Positions 1 through 7,430 of a stretch of 43,994 bases of DNA are shown in pieces. Positions within the stretch are counted from its first letter, which is position 1; the number at the start of each line of letters is the position of its first letter. The position numbers and the translations under genes were made by a program. The stretch is from Edaphobacter sp. (GTDB taxonomy: Bacteria; Acidobacteriota; Terriglobia; Terriglobales; Acidobacteriaceae), in NCBI GenBank assembly GCA_025462645.1, contig JAOAPB010000088.1, positions 1 to 43,994 of the forward strand, given 5' to 3'. A model generated the notes under the pieces. That model did no database searches, had not been told where the DNA came from, and worked only from the letters and a program-made list of their open reading frames with translations.

Positions 1-118
<118 letters not shown>

Positions 119-126
119 TAATACAG

Positions 127-156
127 AGCCCCATCCTTTAGAGGATGGGGCTTTTT
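127..156 (+). terminator. Rho-independent terminator of the rRNA operon
   Basis: A 10-bp perfect GC-rich stem (AGCCCCATCC / GGATGGGGCT) with a six-base loop is followed by TTTTT. It lies 8 bases after the 5S 3' end, as expected for rRNA operon termination. Confidence 0.93.
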
Positions 157-192
157 ACTGTTGTTTTTTGTTTATGAAGCGCCTTAAATTGT

Positions 193-228
193 AGGACCCA
201 TTCCAGTTGGTTCGCCGGGATGGGTCCT
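193..228 (-). terminator. Hairpin downstream of the unknown gene at 279-1172
   Basis: AGGACCCAT and ATGGGTCCT form a 9-bp perfect stem that extends by a further TCC/GGG. On the minus strand it starts about 50 bases after the stop of the 279-1172 gene and is followed by an A/T-rich but poor U tract (ACAATTT). It probably terminates that gene, and could also act as a second stop for rRNA read-through. Confidence 0.5.
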
Positions 229-278
229 TCATTGCGTAGTCTCTTGTTCGGTCGCAGTGGAGCTAACAGGTGAGAGTT

Positions 279-1172
279 TTACTCCTTGCCTTGAAGGCCC
301 TTCTCGATGCGAGGGATCGCTCGCTTGATCGACTCAAGCGCTGCTTTTGCAGCAAGCTGTCGACCTTCGCTAACAATGCTGCGTGTTCCACCGCTTGAGC
401 CGACCACGATAAGAGACGCCTGGGCGAGAGAGACCACAAGCGGGCCCCACGGATCCACTGGATGAGGTTTGCCATTTATCACAATGGCTCCGCCAGCGTC
501 GACAGCGACCCCACCTATAAGAAAGCCACCCACCTCGTACTGTCGTGATGGAACGTTGAGCACAGCACCGGAGCGTTCGTACACTGCAATGGCAAGGCCG
601 CCTGCGCCAGCTGGCACATCGATGGTATTGCCGACGGGATTTCCTGCGGCAAACGACAACCATTTCGAAAATGGTTCCGTGGTGGATGCTACCGTCGCAG
701 ATGCCTGTAATGTCTCTGCTTTCACGGTAGGAACGATGCCTACAACGTTCGCCTGATTGGTGAGTGATGGATCACTTGTGACGGTGACGAATGTGTCGTC
801 GATGAAGTCTCCTTTTACAGCCGAGAATGCATCGTCGATGATGGCAGTGGATCCATTACCTCCGCCCCCGACAGGAAAATACCAAGCCGTAATCGTCAGC
901 GGGTTTGCCCCAACAGACTGAGTAAGGGGGCCGGCAGGGTGCGTCTGGCCATTTGTTCCGTCGGTAACGCTCCAGAACAACAGTTGCGCCAACTCCGGTA
1001 CACCATCTGATAGGTATGGCAGCTGCGGAATATAGAGCGGCACGATATTGCCAGGATCGGTCACGTCTACTTCACTTGATGGATTCGGCTCGAGTTCGAA
1101 TGGGTGATTCCGCGGCTGACGATGGTGACCGGCTGACAGATAAATTTTGTAATGAACACTGACGTGTGGCAT
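279..1172 (-). CDS. Hypothetical protein, 297 aa
   Basis: I do not recognise the family. The start was placed at the ATG at 1172 because AAGGAG lies six bases upstream on the minus strand; an in-frame start 27 codons earlier (1253) has no such site. There is no N-terminal signal peptide. The middle is rich in Gly, Ser, Thr, Val and Ala with beta-strand-like segments (for example ITAWYFPVGGGG and VTVTSDPSLT). A hydrophobic Gly/Ala/Val stretch (VGGFLIGGVAVDAGGAIVING) lies near residue 220, and the C-terminus is basic and probably helical (AAKAALESIKRAIPRIEKG). It may be a beta-rich structural or adhesin-like protein, but this is only a guess. It stands alone, downstream of repeat copy A, which has the same orientation. 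Confidence 0.72.
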   Translation of the reverse strand: MPHVSVHYKIYLSAGHHRQPRNHPFELEPNPSSEVDVTDPGNIVPLYIPQLPYLSDGVPELAQLLFWSVTDGTNGQTHPAGPLTQSVGANPLTITAWYFPVGGGGNGSTAIIDDAFSAVKGDFIDDTFVTVTSDPSLTNQANVVGIVPTVKAETLQASATVASTTEPFSKWLSFAAGNPVGNTIDVPAGAGGLAIAVYERSGAVLNVPSRQYEVGGFLIGGVAVDAGGAIVINGKPHPVDPWGPLVVSLAQASLIVVGSSGGTRSIVSEGRQLAAKAALESIKRAIPRIEKGLQGKE

Positions 1173-1484
1173 GAAATCTCCTTGAGACGGGTATCCGAGC
1201 ACGAGTACGCGCTTGTGATTTTTCCGCAGCCATTCTGCGGGCCTTGGTAGCAACCTGTTGGCTCCTAGCTTGGCTCCTTCGATATGGATGGTGAGTCTCG
1301 GTAGGTTTTCGTATCAGATGTATATCTAAATCTCTTTAGAAACGTTGATCTTCTATCGACATCGCATTTTGCGTCGCTTGTCTTCAACCGTTGCCGGGTG
1401 GAAAGTCTGATCGAAGGGGAGGGCTGTTTCGCAGCGATATCAAAGGCTAGAGCCTGTTATGAACTAGATCACTGCTTCCCTTAG
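1173..1484. other. Intergenic stretch without recognisable gene
   Basis: About 310 bases between the start of the unknown gene and repeat copy A. No ORF with a ribosome binding site, no RNA gene and no strong hairpin was found. It would be the 5' leader of the 279-1172 gene if transcription begins in or beyond the repeat element; this is inference. Confidence 0.5.
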
Positions 1485-1792
1485 GACCCTCCCCCCCCGG
1501 GGGTACTTTGACTGCAAGTCATCTGAATTCAGCGACTTAATCGAATCTGTCGCTGCAAACTCGTCATTCTAAATGGTTTACGGCTAAAGTCTTCTTTCTA
1601 AAAGGTTTATCAGTTTTAAAGAGAACAGCCCTGGTGGTTAGCCGGGGCTTTTTCTGACTCTGTATTAAGTATAGCCGATTGAGTAAAACTACTAGGCCAC
1701 TTTGCGGAAGATCATTTTCGGAGGCTAAGGTCTTGTCTTTGTTGGGTTTGCATTCGGAGATGCGTCTTAGTGTCGGCTGCGGGGGCTTGACA
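1485..1792 (-). repeat. Noncoding repeat element, copy A
   Basis: This stretch shares a string of ordered blocks with 13527-13797 (copy B). They are a C8-GGGGGT box, GACTGCAAG, an AGCGA...TCGCT inverted repeat, TTTTAA-(A)-GAGAA before a terminator-like hairpin, then TGTATTAAGTATA-like, GATTGAG, CTACTAGGCCAC and GGGGGCTTGACA. Order and approximate spacing are the same (about 290 bases here, 255 in copy B). The intervening sequence is diverged, so these are old copies. In copy B the C/G box sits just before the Shine-Dalgarno of the small zinc-knuckle gene. Here the nearest gene in the same direction starts about 310 bases away and is unrelated. Confidence 0.65.
1627..1654 (+). terminator. Terminator-like hairpin inside repeat copy A
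   Basis: AGCCCTGG pairs with CCGGGGCT (8 bp, one G-T pair) around a 7-base loop, followed by TTTTT on the plus strand. There is no plus-strand gene to terminate here. Because the same hairpin occurs at the equivalent place in copy B, it is better seen as part of the repeat element. Confidence 0.6.
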
Positions 1793-1861
1793 GGAAAAAA
1801 GAGAGCGGAGCTCAGGGGCAGAGACAACAACTGCGTCAACAGCAAAAGGCTCAATGGCTGA

Positions 1862-2071
1862 GGCGCAGGCCAGTTCGCAAAGGGCATAACCGCCTCTAGC
1901 GCTTTTCGGCTATTTTCCCTGGCAATTTGGTTCATCCTCTTCTTTGTCTACCTCGCACCCAGGGAATTTGGTGTAGGCAGACTCGCAGGCGGATTGTTTC
2001 CGCTGCTAAGAATCCTCATCTTCGGCTTGCCAGCAGTCTTCCTTAGCCCCGCTATATTCAGAAAACGCTAG
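1862..2071 (+). pseudogene. Possible remnant of a small membrane protein gene
   Basis: An open frame of about 69 codons with no ATG, GTG or TTG start encodes a hydrophobic stretch (for example SLAIWFILFFVYLAP and LRILIFGLPAVFLSPAIF) and ends in a basic tail at TAG 2069-2071. The same frame is closed upstream by TGA at 1859-1861. Another frame just before it reads a Gln/Arg-rich segment. This resembles the end of a decayed or frameshifted gene, but it could equally be chance, since no family is recognised. Confidence 0.25.
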
Positions 2072-2193
2072 CGCGGCTGCGTTGCGATAAGTAGGAATAT
2101 AAAACTCCTGAGTCGTGCGCTAAATTTTCCCTCCATTCATCCGTCCATCAACATCCCGCATCAAAAACGATAAACTCGCACTCAGGAGAAAAA

Positions 2194-2589
2194 ATGATCC
2201 AACTAGCAGACGCCCGCCGCATCATCGCCGCCGCTGAAAAGAAAGCCGACGAACTAGGCCAACCCATGAACGTAGCCGTCGTCGACGAAGGTGGCAACCT
2301 CATCGCCTTCGAGCGTATGGCCAACGCCTGGCTCGGCTCCATCGACATCTCACAGAAAAAAGCCTGGACATCTCGCGCCTTCGACATCACCACCAAGGAT
2401 CTCGGCGCAAACTCCCAGCCCGGCGACCAGTTCTTCGGCATCCACACCTCCAACGACGGCAAGGTCATGATCTTCGCCGGGGGCATCCCCATCAAACGGG
2501 ACGGAAAGGTTATAGGAGCGATTGGAGTTAGCGGAGGTTCCGGCGTACAGGATCACGCAGTAGCCGAAGCTGGCGCTGCCGCCTTCTAA
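2194..2589 (+). CDS. GlcG/HbpS-family (DUF336) protein, 131 aa
   Basis: The protein matches the GlcG/HbpS family of small alpha/beta domains, whose members bind haem or act as accessory proteins in glycolate, glycerol and other oxidation loci. Typical features seen are the N-terminal LADARRIIAAAEKKADELG helix, the strand AVVDEGGNLIAFERM, and the C-terminal GGIPIKRDGKVIGAIGVSGG followed by a helix with DHAVAEAG. The length is normal for the single-domain form and there is no signal peptide, so it is probably cytosolic. AGGAGA lies 5-6 bases before the ATG. The formaldehyde dehydrogenase-like gene follows after 99 bases on the same strand, so the two may be co-transcribed; a role in oxidative C1 or alcohol metabolism is inference only. 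Confidence 0.88.
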   Translation: MIQLADARRIIAAAEKKADELGQPMNVAVVDEGGNLIAFERMANAWLGSIDISQKKAWTSRAFDITTKDLGANSQPGDQFFGIHTSNDGKVMIFAGGIPIKRDGKVIGAIGVSGGSGVQDHAVAEAGAAAF

Positions 2590-2688
2590 ATCCACCGTAG
2601 AAATTCATCCGAAGGGAGCGCATACGCGCTCCCTTTCTACTGCAACGAACCATGAAGAAAAGGAGTCCTATCATCCAGAGGTATCAGT

Positions 2689-3885
2689 ATGGCCGAAAAT
2701 AGCGGAGTAGTATTCCTGGGACAGAACAAAGTAGAAGTTCAGTCCATCGACTTCCCGAAGATGCAGAATCCTGCCGGAAAAAAGATCAATCATGGCGTAA
2801 TCCTTAAAGTCGTCTCCACCAATATCTGCGGCTCCGACCAGCACATGGTTCGCGGCCGTACCACCGCCCCCACCGGCATGGTCCTTGGGCACGAGATCAC
2901 CGGCGAGATCATCGAAGCCGGATCCGATGTCGAATACCTCAACATCGGCGACCTCGTCACCGTCCCCTTCAACGTCGCCTGCGGTCGTTGCCGCACCTGT
3001 CGCGAACAGGAAACCGGTGTCTGTCTCAACGTAAACCCCGGCCGCGCAGGAGGAGCCTACGGCTACGTCGACATGGGAGGCTGGGTCGGCGGCCAGGCCA
3101 GATTCGTCATGGTCCCCTACGCAGACTTCAATCTCATCAAGTTCCCCGACAAGGCCCAGGCGATGGAGAAGATCAAAGACCTCACCATGCTCTCCGACAT
3201 CCTGCCCACCGGCTTCCACGGAGCAGTCACGGCAGGAGTAGAAGTAGGCTCCATTGTCTACATCGCCGGCGCCGGCCCCGTAGGTCTCGCAGCAGCAGCC
3301 TCAGCCCAGATTCTCGGCGCGGCACTCGTCATGATCGGAGACATGAACGCCGAGCGCCTCGAGCACGCAAAGAAGGTCGGTTTCACTCCAATCGATCTCA
3401 CCAGGAGCGACAATCTACCCGATCTCATCGAAGCCGTAGTCGGCAAACCCGAAGTTGACGCCGCCGTCGATGCGGTTGGCTTCGAAGCCAAGGCTCAGGG
3501 GAAAAAAGGCGAGGAAGCGCCTGCCACCGTCCTCAACTCCCTCATGTCCATCGTCCGCGCCGCTGGAGGCATCGGCATACCCGGCCTCTACGTAACCGAA
3601 GACCCCGGCGCGAAGGACGAAGCCGCGAGACAAGGCAATCTCAGGATGCGCTTCGGCCTCGGCTGGGCGAAGTCTCACCACTTCTATACCGGTCAGACAC
3701 CGGTGCTGAAGTACAACCGTCAACTCATGCAGGCCATTCTGCACGACCGTCTGCCCATCGCAAAGATCGTCAACGCAACCGTCATCTCATTGGATGACGC
3801 ACCCACAGGCTATAAGGACTTCGACTCCGGCGTAGCCAAAAAGTTCGTTCTCGATCCGAACGCTCTCCTCAGTAAAGCATCCTAG
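2689..3885 (+). CDS. fdhA: Glutathione-independent formaldehyde dehydrogenase (zinc ADH family)
   Basis: A 398-aa medium-chain zinc dehydrogenase of the class typified by Pseudomonas putida FdhA, which oxidises formaldehyde to formate with tightly bound NAD. Seen in the sequence: catalytic zinc residues C47 (NICGSDQH) and H68-E69 (LGHE), the structural-zinc loop CGRCRTCREQETGVC, the family stretch LPTGFHGAVTAGV, and the Rossmann motif GAGPVGLAAAA. Length and the long insert before the Rossmann fold match FdhA rather than simple alcohol dehydrogenases. Other aldehydes or alcohols (dismutase activity) are possible substrates. It follows the GlcG-like gene and ends at a clear terminator. Confidence 0.9.
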   Translation: MAENSGVVFLGQNKVEVQSIDFPKMQNPAGKKINHGVILKVVSTNICGSDQHMVRGRTTAPTGMVLGHEITGEIIEAGSDVEYLNIGDLVTVPFNVACGRCRTCREQETGVCLNVNPGRAGGAYGYVDMGGWVGGQARFVMVPYADFNLIKFPDKAQAMEKIKDLTMLSDILPTGFHGAVTAGVEVGSIVYIAGAGPVGLAAAASAQILGAALVMIGDMNAERLEHAKKVGFTPIDLTRSDNLPDLIEAVVGKPEVDAAVDAVGFEAKAQGKKGEEAPATVLNSLMSIVRAAGGIGIPGLYVTEDPGAKDEAARQGNLRMRFGLGWAKSHHFYTGQTPVLKYNRQLMQAILHDRLPIAKIVNATVISLDDAPTGYKDFDSGVAKKFVLDPNALLSKAS

Positions 3886-3911
3886 CCGTCTCTTCAACAG
3901 AACTTCAACAG

Positions 3912-3942
3912 AAAAGGCCCGCCAACTTTGGCGGGCCTTTTT
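3912..3942 (+). terminator. Rho-independent terminator after fdhA
   Basis: An 11-bp stem AAAGGCCCGCC / GGCGGGCCTTT with a 6-base loop runs into TTTTT. It lies about 27 bases after the stop codon. The stem is symmetric enough to also terminate the minus-strand small gene at 3962-4162. Confidence 0.93.
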
Positions 3943-3961
3943 CACCTAACCAGACGTTGAG

Positions 3962-4162
3962 TTATTTCGAAAAGATGGAGTTTCCCGGAGTCGTCTCTTC
4001 GTTCGAATGAATACGGTTCGTTGCGCGCTTTGCGCTCTCCATTCCAACGTGGTCCATCTTCTCCTCTTTGCTCTTTCCTACTTCGGTCGCCGGAGCTTCC
4101 TGCTCAATCGCTTCGTGAGAAGGACGTGCTCCAGTCTTCGTCGAGTTCAAACCCTGTGCCAT
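3962..4162 (-). CDS. Small conserved hydrophilic protein, 66 aa
   Basis: The protein is rich in Glu, Lys, Ser and Thr with no hydrophobic segment: a basic/hydroxyl N-terminus (MAQGLNSTKTG), an acidic centre (HEAIEQEAPATEVGKSKEEK) and a polar end (NRIHSNEETTPG). AGAGGTG lies five bases upstream of the ATG on the minus strand. It resembles small uncharacterised proteins I associate with acidobacterial genomes, but I cannot name a family. The composition suggests an intrinsically disordered, possibly stress-related protein; this is inference. It is divergent from the M19 dipeptidase gene, with about 110 bases of shared upstream DNA. Confidence 0.66.
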   Translation of the reverse strand: MAQGLNSTKTGARPSHEAIEQEAPATEVGKSKEEKMDHVGMESAKRATNRIHSNEETTPGNSIFSK

Positions 4163-4274
4163 AGTTCACCTCTTCAAAGACAGATGGCCACCTGTCGCAC
4201 TCGGGTTGCTCCGAACTCAAGACGCGGCCTTGTTACAATCTGGCTATCCTCATGTGCGAACGATGGTGCTCATA

Positions 4275-5555
4275 ATGAAGAAGTTGAGTCTCCTTGCCTA
4301 TGCGCCATCTCTATGCGCAGCCTTGCTAATGACCTTTGAAATGAGCGCCATCGCGCAGGCAACTCCAGCCGCAAAACAGACACACGGAAAGAAGGCCATG
4401 AGTCAGACTGTAGATCCCCTTGCCGTCCACCAATCCGCAATCGTCGTCGACACCCACGCAGACACGCCGCAAAGATTCGTCGATGAGAACTGGAACTTCA
4501 CCGACCCACTCAATGGCGGCATGTTGAACTACGACAGCGCAAGGAAGGGCAACCTCGCCGCTCAGTTCTTCTCCATCTGGGTCGACCCTGGCCAATACCC
4601 CGCAAAAGAATCCGCCCATCGCACCCTCTCGCTCATCGACGGCACACTCGAACAGGTCCGCAAAGCTCCCGACAAGCTCCAGCTCTGCCTCACCTCTGAT
4701 GACATCATCACCGCACACAAGAGCGGAAGATTCGCAGTCCTCATGGGAATCGAAGGCGGCCACTCCATCGAGAACGACCTCGGTCTCCTCCGCGACTTCT
4801 ACCGCCTCGGCGTCCGCTACATGACCCTCACCTGGTCCAACACCAACGACTGGGCCGACTCCTCCGGAGACATCAACGACACTACCATCACCCACCACAA
4901 CGGCCTCACCCCCTTCGGCAAGCAGGTTGTTCAGGAGATGAATCGCCTCGGCATGATGGTCGACATCTCCCACGTCTCCGACAAAACTTTTTGGGACGTC
5001 ATCGCAACGACCCGTGCCCCAGTCATCGCCTCACACTCGTCTGCACGCGCTCTCACGCAGGCCCCGCGTAACCTTACAGACGAGATGCTGCAGGCAGTCG
5101 CGAAGAACGACGGCGTCGTCATGGTGAACTTCTTCCCTGCGTTCATCGACGAGAGTTGGCGTCTGGCCTGGGCCGCGCAGGGCCCAGAGCGCAAGAAGGC
5201 TCTTGATGCGCTGGCAGCCGAGTACAAAGCCAAAGGCCTCCCGGTACCCTACACCGCCTCCGACAGGATCGACCGCGAGTTCGCCGCGAAGATCGGCCGC
5301 GCGCCCTTCAACTCACTCATCGATCACTTCGATCACGTCATCAAAGTAGCCGGAATTGACCATGTAGGTATCGGCACCGACTTCGACGGTATTCCGGTCC
5401 CACCGGACGGCATCGACTCAGCCGCCGATCTGCCAAAAATCACCGCTGCTCTCATGGCCCGAGGCTACACCGCGGACGATATGAAGAAACTCCTCGGCGG
5501 CAACCTGCTGCGGGTCTTCCGCGCGGTACAGCTTGCCGCAGATAAGTCGAAATAG
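4275..5555 (+). CDS. Secreted membrane dipeptidase, peptidase family M19
   Basis: A 426-aa zinc dipeptidase of the renal-dipeptidase (M19) family, cleaving dipeptides, possibly including D-amino-acid or beta-lactam-like substrates. From the chosen ATG there is a clear signal peptide (MKKLSLLAYAPSLCAALLMT...AIAQ), so it acts outside the cytoplasm. Metal-site motifs seen: VDTHADTP (HxD), MGIEGGHSIEN (bridging Glu), VDISHVSD and ASHSSARAL (His ligands), and GIGTDFDGI near the end. Starts 12 bases (ATG) or 69 bases (TTG) upstream are in frame; the selected start gives the best signal peptide, although no strong Shine-Dalgarno is visible for any of them. Convergent with the ABM gene: the stop codons are adjacent. 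Confidence 0.92.
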   Translation: MKKLSLLAYAPSLCAALLMTFEMSAIAQATPAAKQTHGKKAMSQTVDPLAVHQSAIVVDTHADTPQRFVDENWNFTDPLNGGMLNYDSARKGNLAAQFFSIWVDPGQYPAKESAHRTLSLIDGTLEQVRKAPDKLQLCLTSDDIITAHKSGRFAVLMGIEGGHSIENDLGLLRDFYRLGVRYMTLTWSNTNDWADSSGDINDTTITHHNGLTPFGKQVVQEMNRLGMMVDISHVSDKTFWDVIATTRAPVIASHSSARALTQAPRNLTDEMLQAVAKNDGVVMVNFFPAFIDESWRLAWAAQGPERKKALDALAAEYKAKGLPVPYTASDRIDREFAAKIGRAPFNSLIDHFDHVIKVAGIDHVGIGTDFDGIPVPPDGIDSAADLPKITAALMARGYTADDMKKLLGGNLLRVFRAVQLAADKSK

Positions 5556-5849
5556 TTACTTGTCCGCAACAATCGTGATCTTGTGAATCTTAAGCGGCTC
5601 TGCAAAGAGTTCGCTCGCTTTGCTCATCAGCGCCTTTGCAATCTCGCCATTCAGATGAGCGTCACGCCCCGCCTCGTCATTGAATGTATCGAAGACGCTG
5701 TAGTGACCTTCATCTTCCTTCAGGCCATACCAGGAAACGGTTCCGGACTCCTTTTGTGCCAGCTGCGAACCCTGCTTGAGGAACGCCTCCACCTCGCCTT
5801 CCTTGCCGGGCTTCGCCTTCAACGACACATATAACGCATACTTTGCCAT
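5556..5849 (-). CDS. Antibiotic biosynthesis monooxygenase (ABM) domain protein, 97 aa
   Basis: A single ABM (dimeric alpha-beta barrel) domain similar to YgiN-type quinol monooxygenases: MAKYALYVSLKAKPGKEGEVEAFL opening strand and helix, the central ESGTVSWYGLKEDEGHYSVFDTFNDEAGRDAHL core, and LKIHKITIVADK as final strand. These proteins commonly oxidise small aromatic or quinone substrates without cofactor, but the substrate here is unknown. Start set at ATG 5849 with GGAGG eight bases upstream; a TTG five codons earlier is less likely. It ends back to back with the M19 dipeptidase on the other strand. Confidence 0.88.
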   Translation of the reverse strand: MAKYALYVSLKAKPGKEGEVEAFLKQGSQLAQKESGTVSWYGLKEDEGHYSVFDTFNDEAGRDAHLNGEIAKALMSKASELFAEPLKIHKITIVADK

Positions 5850-5949
5850 CTGTAATTCCTCCAATCGCTTAGATGCCGATTCCTAGCCGCCATGCATGCT
5901 TTTTACAAAAACTGCATCAAACTTCACTGGAGTTCGATACGAGGTAAAA

Positions 5950-6516
5950 ATGAGCATACGGAACAAGCCTTCTGTCTTCCGAGGCATCATCACAGGCGCG
6001 GCAGCTGGCATAGCCGCCACCCTTATCATGGATCAATTCCAGAAGCTCTCCACTGCGACCCAGAAGGCAGCGGAGAAGCGGGCGAAGCTCGCCCAGGGTG
6101 AATCCACGTGGCAGATAGCTCACGAGCAAGTGCAAAAGGAGCAGCAGGCGCAGGAGCAGGAGGGCTCCACAGAAATCGTCGCTCGCAAGATCGCCGAGGC
6201 AGCCGGAACGCAGCTCGATAAAGAGAAGAAGAAAAAAGCAGGTCAAGCCGTCCACTATGCCTTCGGCACGCTCATGGGCGTGGTCTATGGTGTCTCGGCG
6301 GAGTTGGTGCCCGAGGTGACCACAGGCGCAGGAACAGCCTTTGGCACGCTTCTCTTCCTTGGCGCCGATGAGATTGCCGTCCCAGCCTTTCAACTCGCGC
6401 CCTCACCCACGAAGACTCCAGCCACTGATCACCTGCAGCACTGGGCAGCGCATGTGGTCTACGGAGGCTCTCTCGAGCTGGTACGCAGCCTCGTAAAACG
6501 ATTGATCCAGAGCTGA
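5950..6516 (+). CDS. DUF1440-like membrane-associated protein, 188 aa
   Basis: The protein has an N-terminal Gly/Ala-rich hydrophobic helix (GIITGAAAGIAATLIMD), then about 70 charged residues rich in Lys, Gln and Glu that probably form a coiled coil, then a hydrophobic half with HYAFGTLMGVVYGVSAELVP, GAGTAFGTLLFLGADEIAVPAF and HWAAHVVYGGSLELVRSLV. This pattern is that of YagU/DUF1440-type inner-membrane proteins of unknown function. The ATG at 5950 is preceded by GAGGT; the longer reading from 5896 adds a stretch unlike the family. Two alanine/glycine helices flanking a charged stalk suggest a membrane-anchored hairpin. Confidence 0.75.
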   Translation: MSIRNKPSVFRGIITGAAAGIAATLIMDQFQKLSTATQKAAEKRAKLAQGESTWQIAHEQVQKEQQAQEQEGSTEIVARKIAEAAGTQLDKEKKKKAGQAVHYAFGTLMGVVYGVSAELVPEVTTGAGTAFGTLLFLGADEIAVPAFQLAPSPTKTPATDHLQHWAAHVVYGGSLELVRSLVKRLIQS

Positions 6517-6584
6517 TCCAGAGCCACCCCACATTGCCCCAACTCGGCGTCTACGATAGCCTGTTCCATGGAGTCATACATCGC

Positions 6585-7349
6585 ATGACGCTTCGCTATC
6601 TCGCCCTCGCCCTGGCCTTTAGTATCCCCGCGCTCGGGCAATCCGCACCTGCGCCATCAACGCAAGATGCTCTCCCCGACGCTCCGAGCACCACAAGCCA
6701 GGCGAAGGCTCCAGTCGTCCCCACCGGCCCCACCGCGATCATCGATACCACCATGGGCCGCCTCACCTGCCGGCTCTATGACAAGCAGGCGCCTGTCGCC
6801 GTGGCCAACTTCATCGGCCTCGCCGAAGGAACCAAGGACTGGACCGACGGCCAGACCCTGGAGAAGGTGCACAAGAAGCCCTACTACAATGGCACCCCCT
6901 TCCACCGGGTCATCCCTGGCTTCATGATCCAGGGCGGCGACCGCATGGGTACAGGTGCAGGCGATCCCGGCTACTTCTTCCAGGACGAGATCGACCCATC
7001 CCTCACCTTCGACGAACCAGGCCGACTCGCCATGGCCAACGCCGGCCCCGGCCCCTCCGGCGGAGGAACCAACGGCTCCCAGTTCTTCATCACCGAAGAC
7101 GCAGTACCGCAACTCAACGGCAAGCACACCATCTTCGGCCAGTGCGATGCGCATAGCGTTCTGCTCGTGGCCTCCATCGCGCGCGTCGAGCGCAACGCCG
7201 ATGACAAACCGGTGGTTCCCGTTGTGATCAATCGCATCACCATCGTGCGCGAGGGCCAACCCATACCTCCGCTCCCTGCGGTGCCACCAGGGCCCGCAGC
7301 GGCCACACCGCCGACAGCATCACCAATCCCGTCCGCGCCTCCGAAATAA
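6585..7349 (+). CDS. Exported cyclophilin-type peptidyl-prolyl isomerase, 254 aa
   Basis: It catalyses proline cis-trans isomerisation during folding of exported proteins. The N-terminus is a signal peptide (MTLRYLALALAFSIPALGQS), followed by a Ala/Pro/Ser linker, then a cyclophilin domain with FHRVIPGFMIQGGD and NGSQFFIT, the catalytic Arg being in the first. A proline-rich tail (PPLPAVPPGPAAATPP) follows the domain. The annotated start gives the signal peptide; GGAG lies about 10 bases upstream. The next gene is a second cyclophilin with no signal peptide, 81 bases downstream, giving a compartment-split pair. Confidence 0.93.
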   Translation: MTLRYLALALAFSIPALGQSAPAPSTQDALPDAPSTTSQAKAPVVPTGPTAIIDTTMGRLTCRLYDKQAPVAVANFIGLAEGTKDWTDGQTLEKVHKKPYYNGTPFHRVIPGFMIQGGDRMGTGAGDPGYFFQDEIDPSLTFDEPGRLAMANAGPGPSGGGTNGSQFFITEDAVPQLNGKHTIFGQCDAHSVLLVASIARVERNADDKPVVPVVINRITIVREGQPIPPLPAVPPGPAAATPPTASPIPSAPPK

Positions 7350-7430
7350 CCTTCTGGCCTCCGCGATCTTGGCGGAGTCGCTTCCCTGCTCTCGTATCCA
7401 TCAACCCGAACCCGTTAGGAGAACACCGAA

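Noticed and set aside
1564..1935. 123-aa minus-strand ORF in repeat copy A
   Set aside because: It spans the repeat hairpin and has no ribosome site or family resemblance; the composition is that of noncoding DNA.
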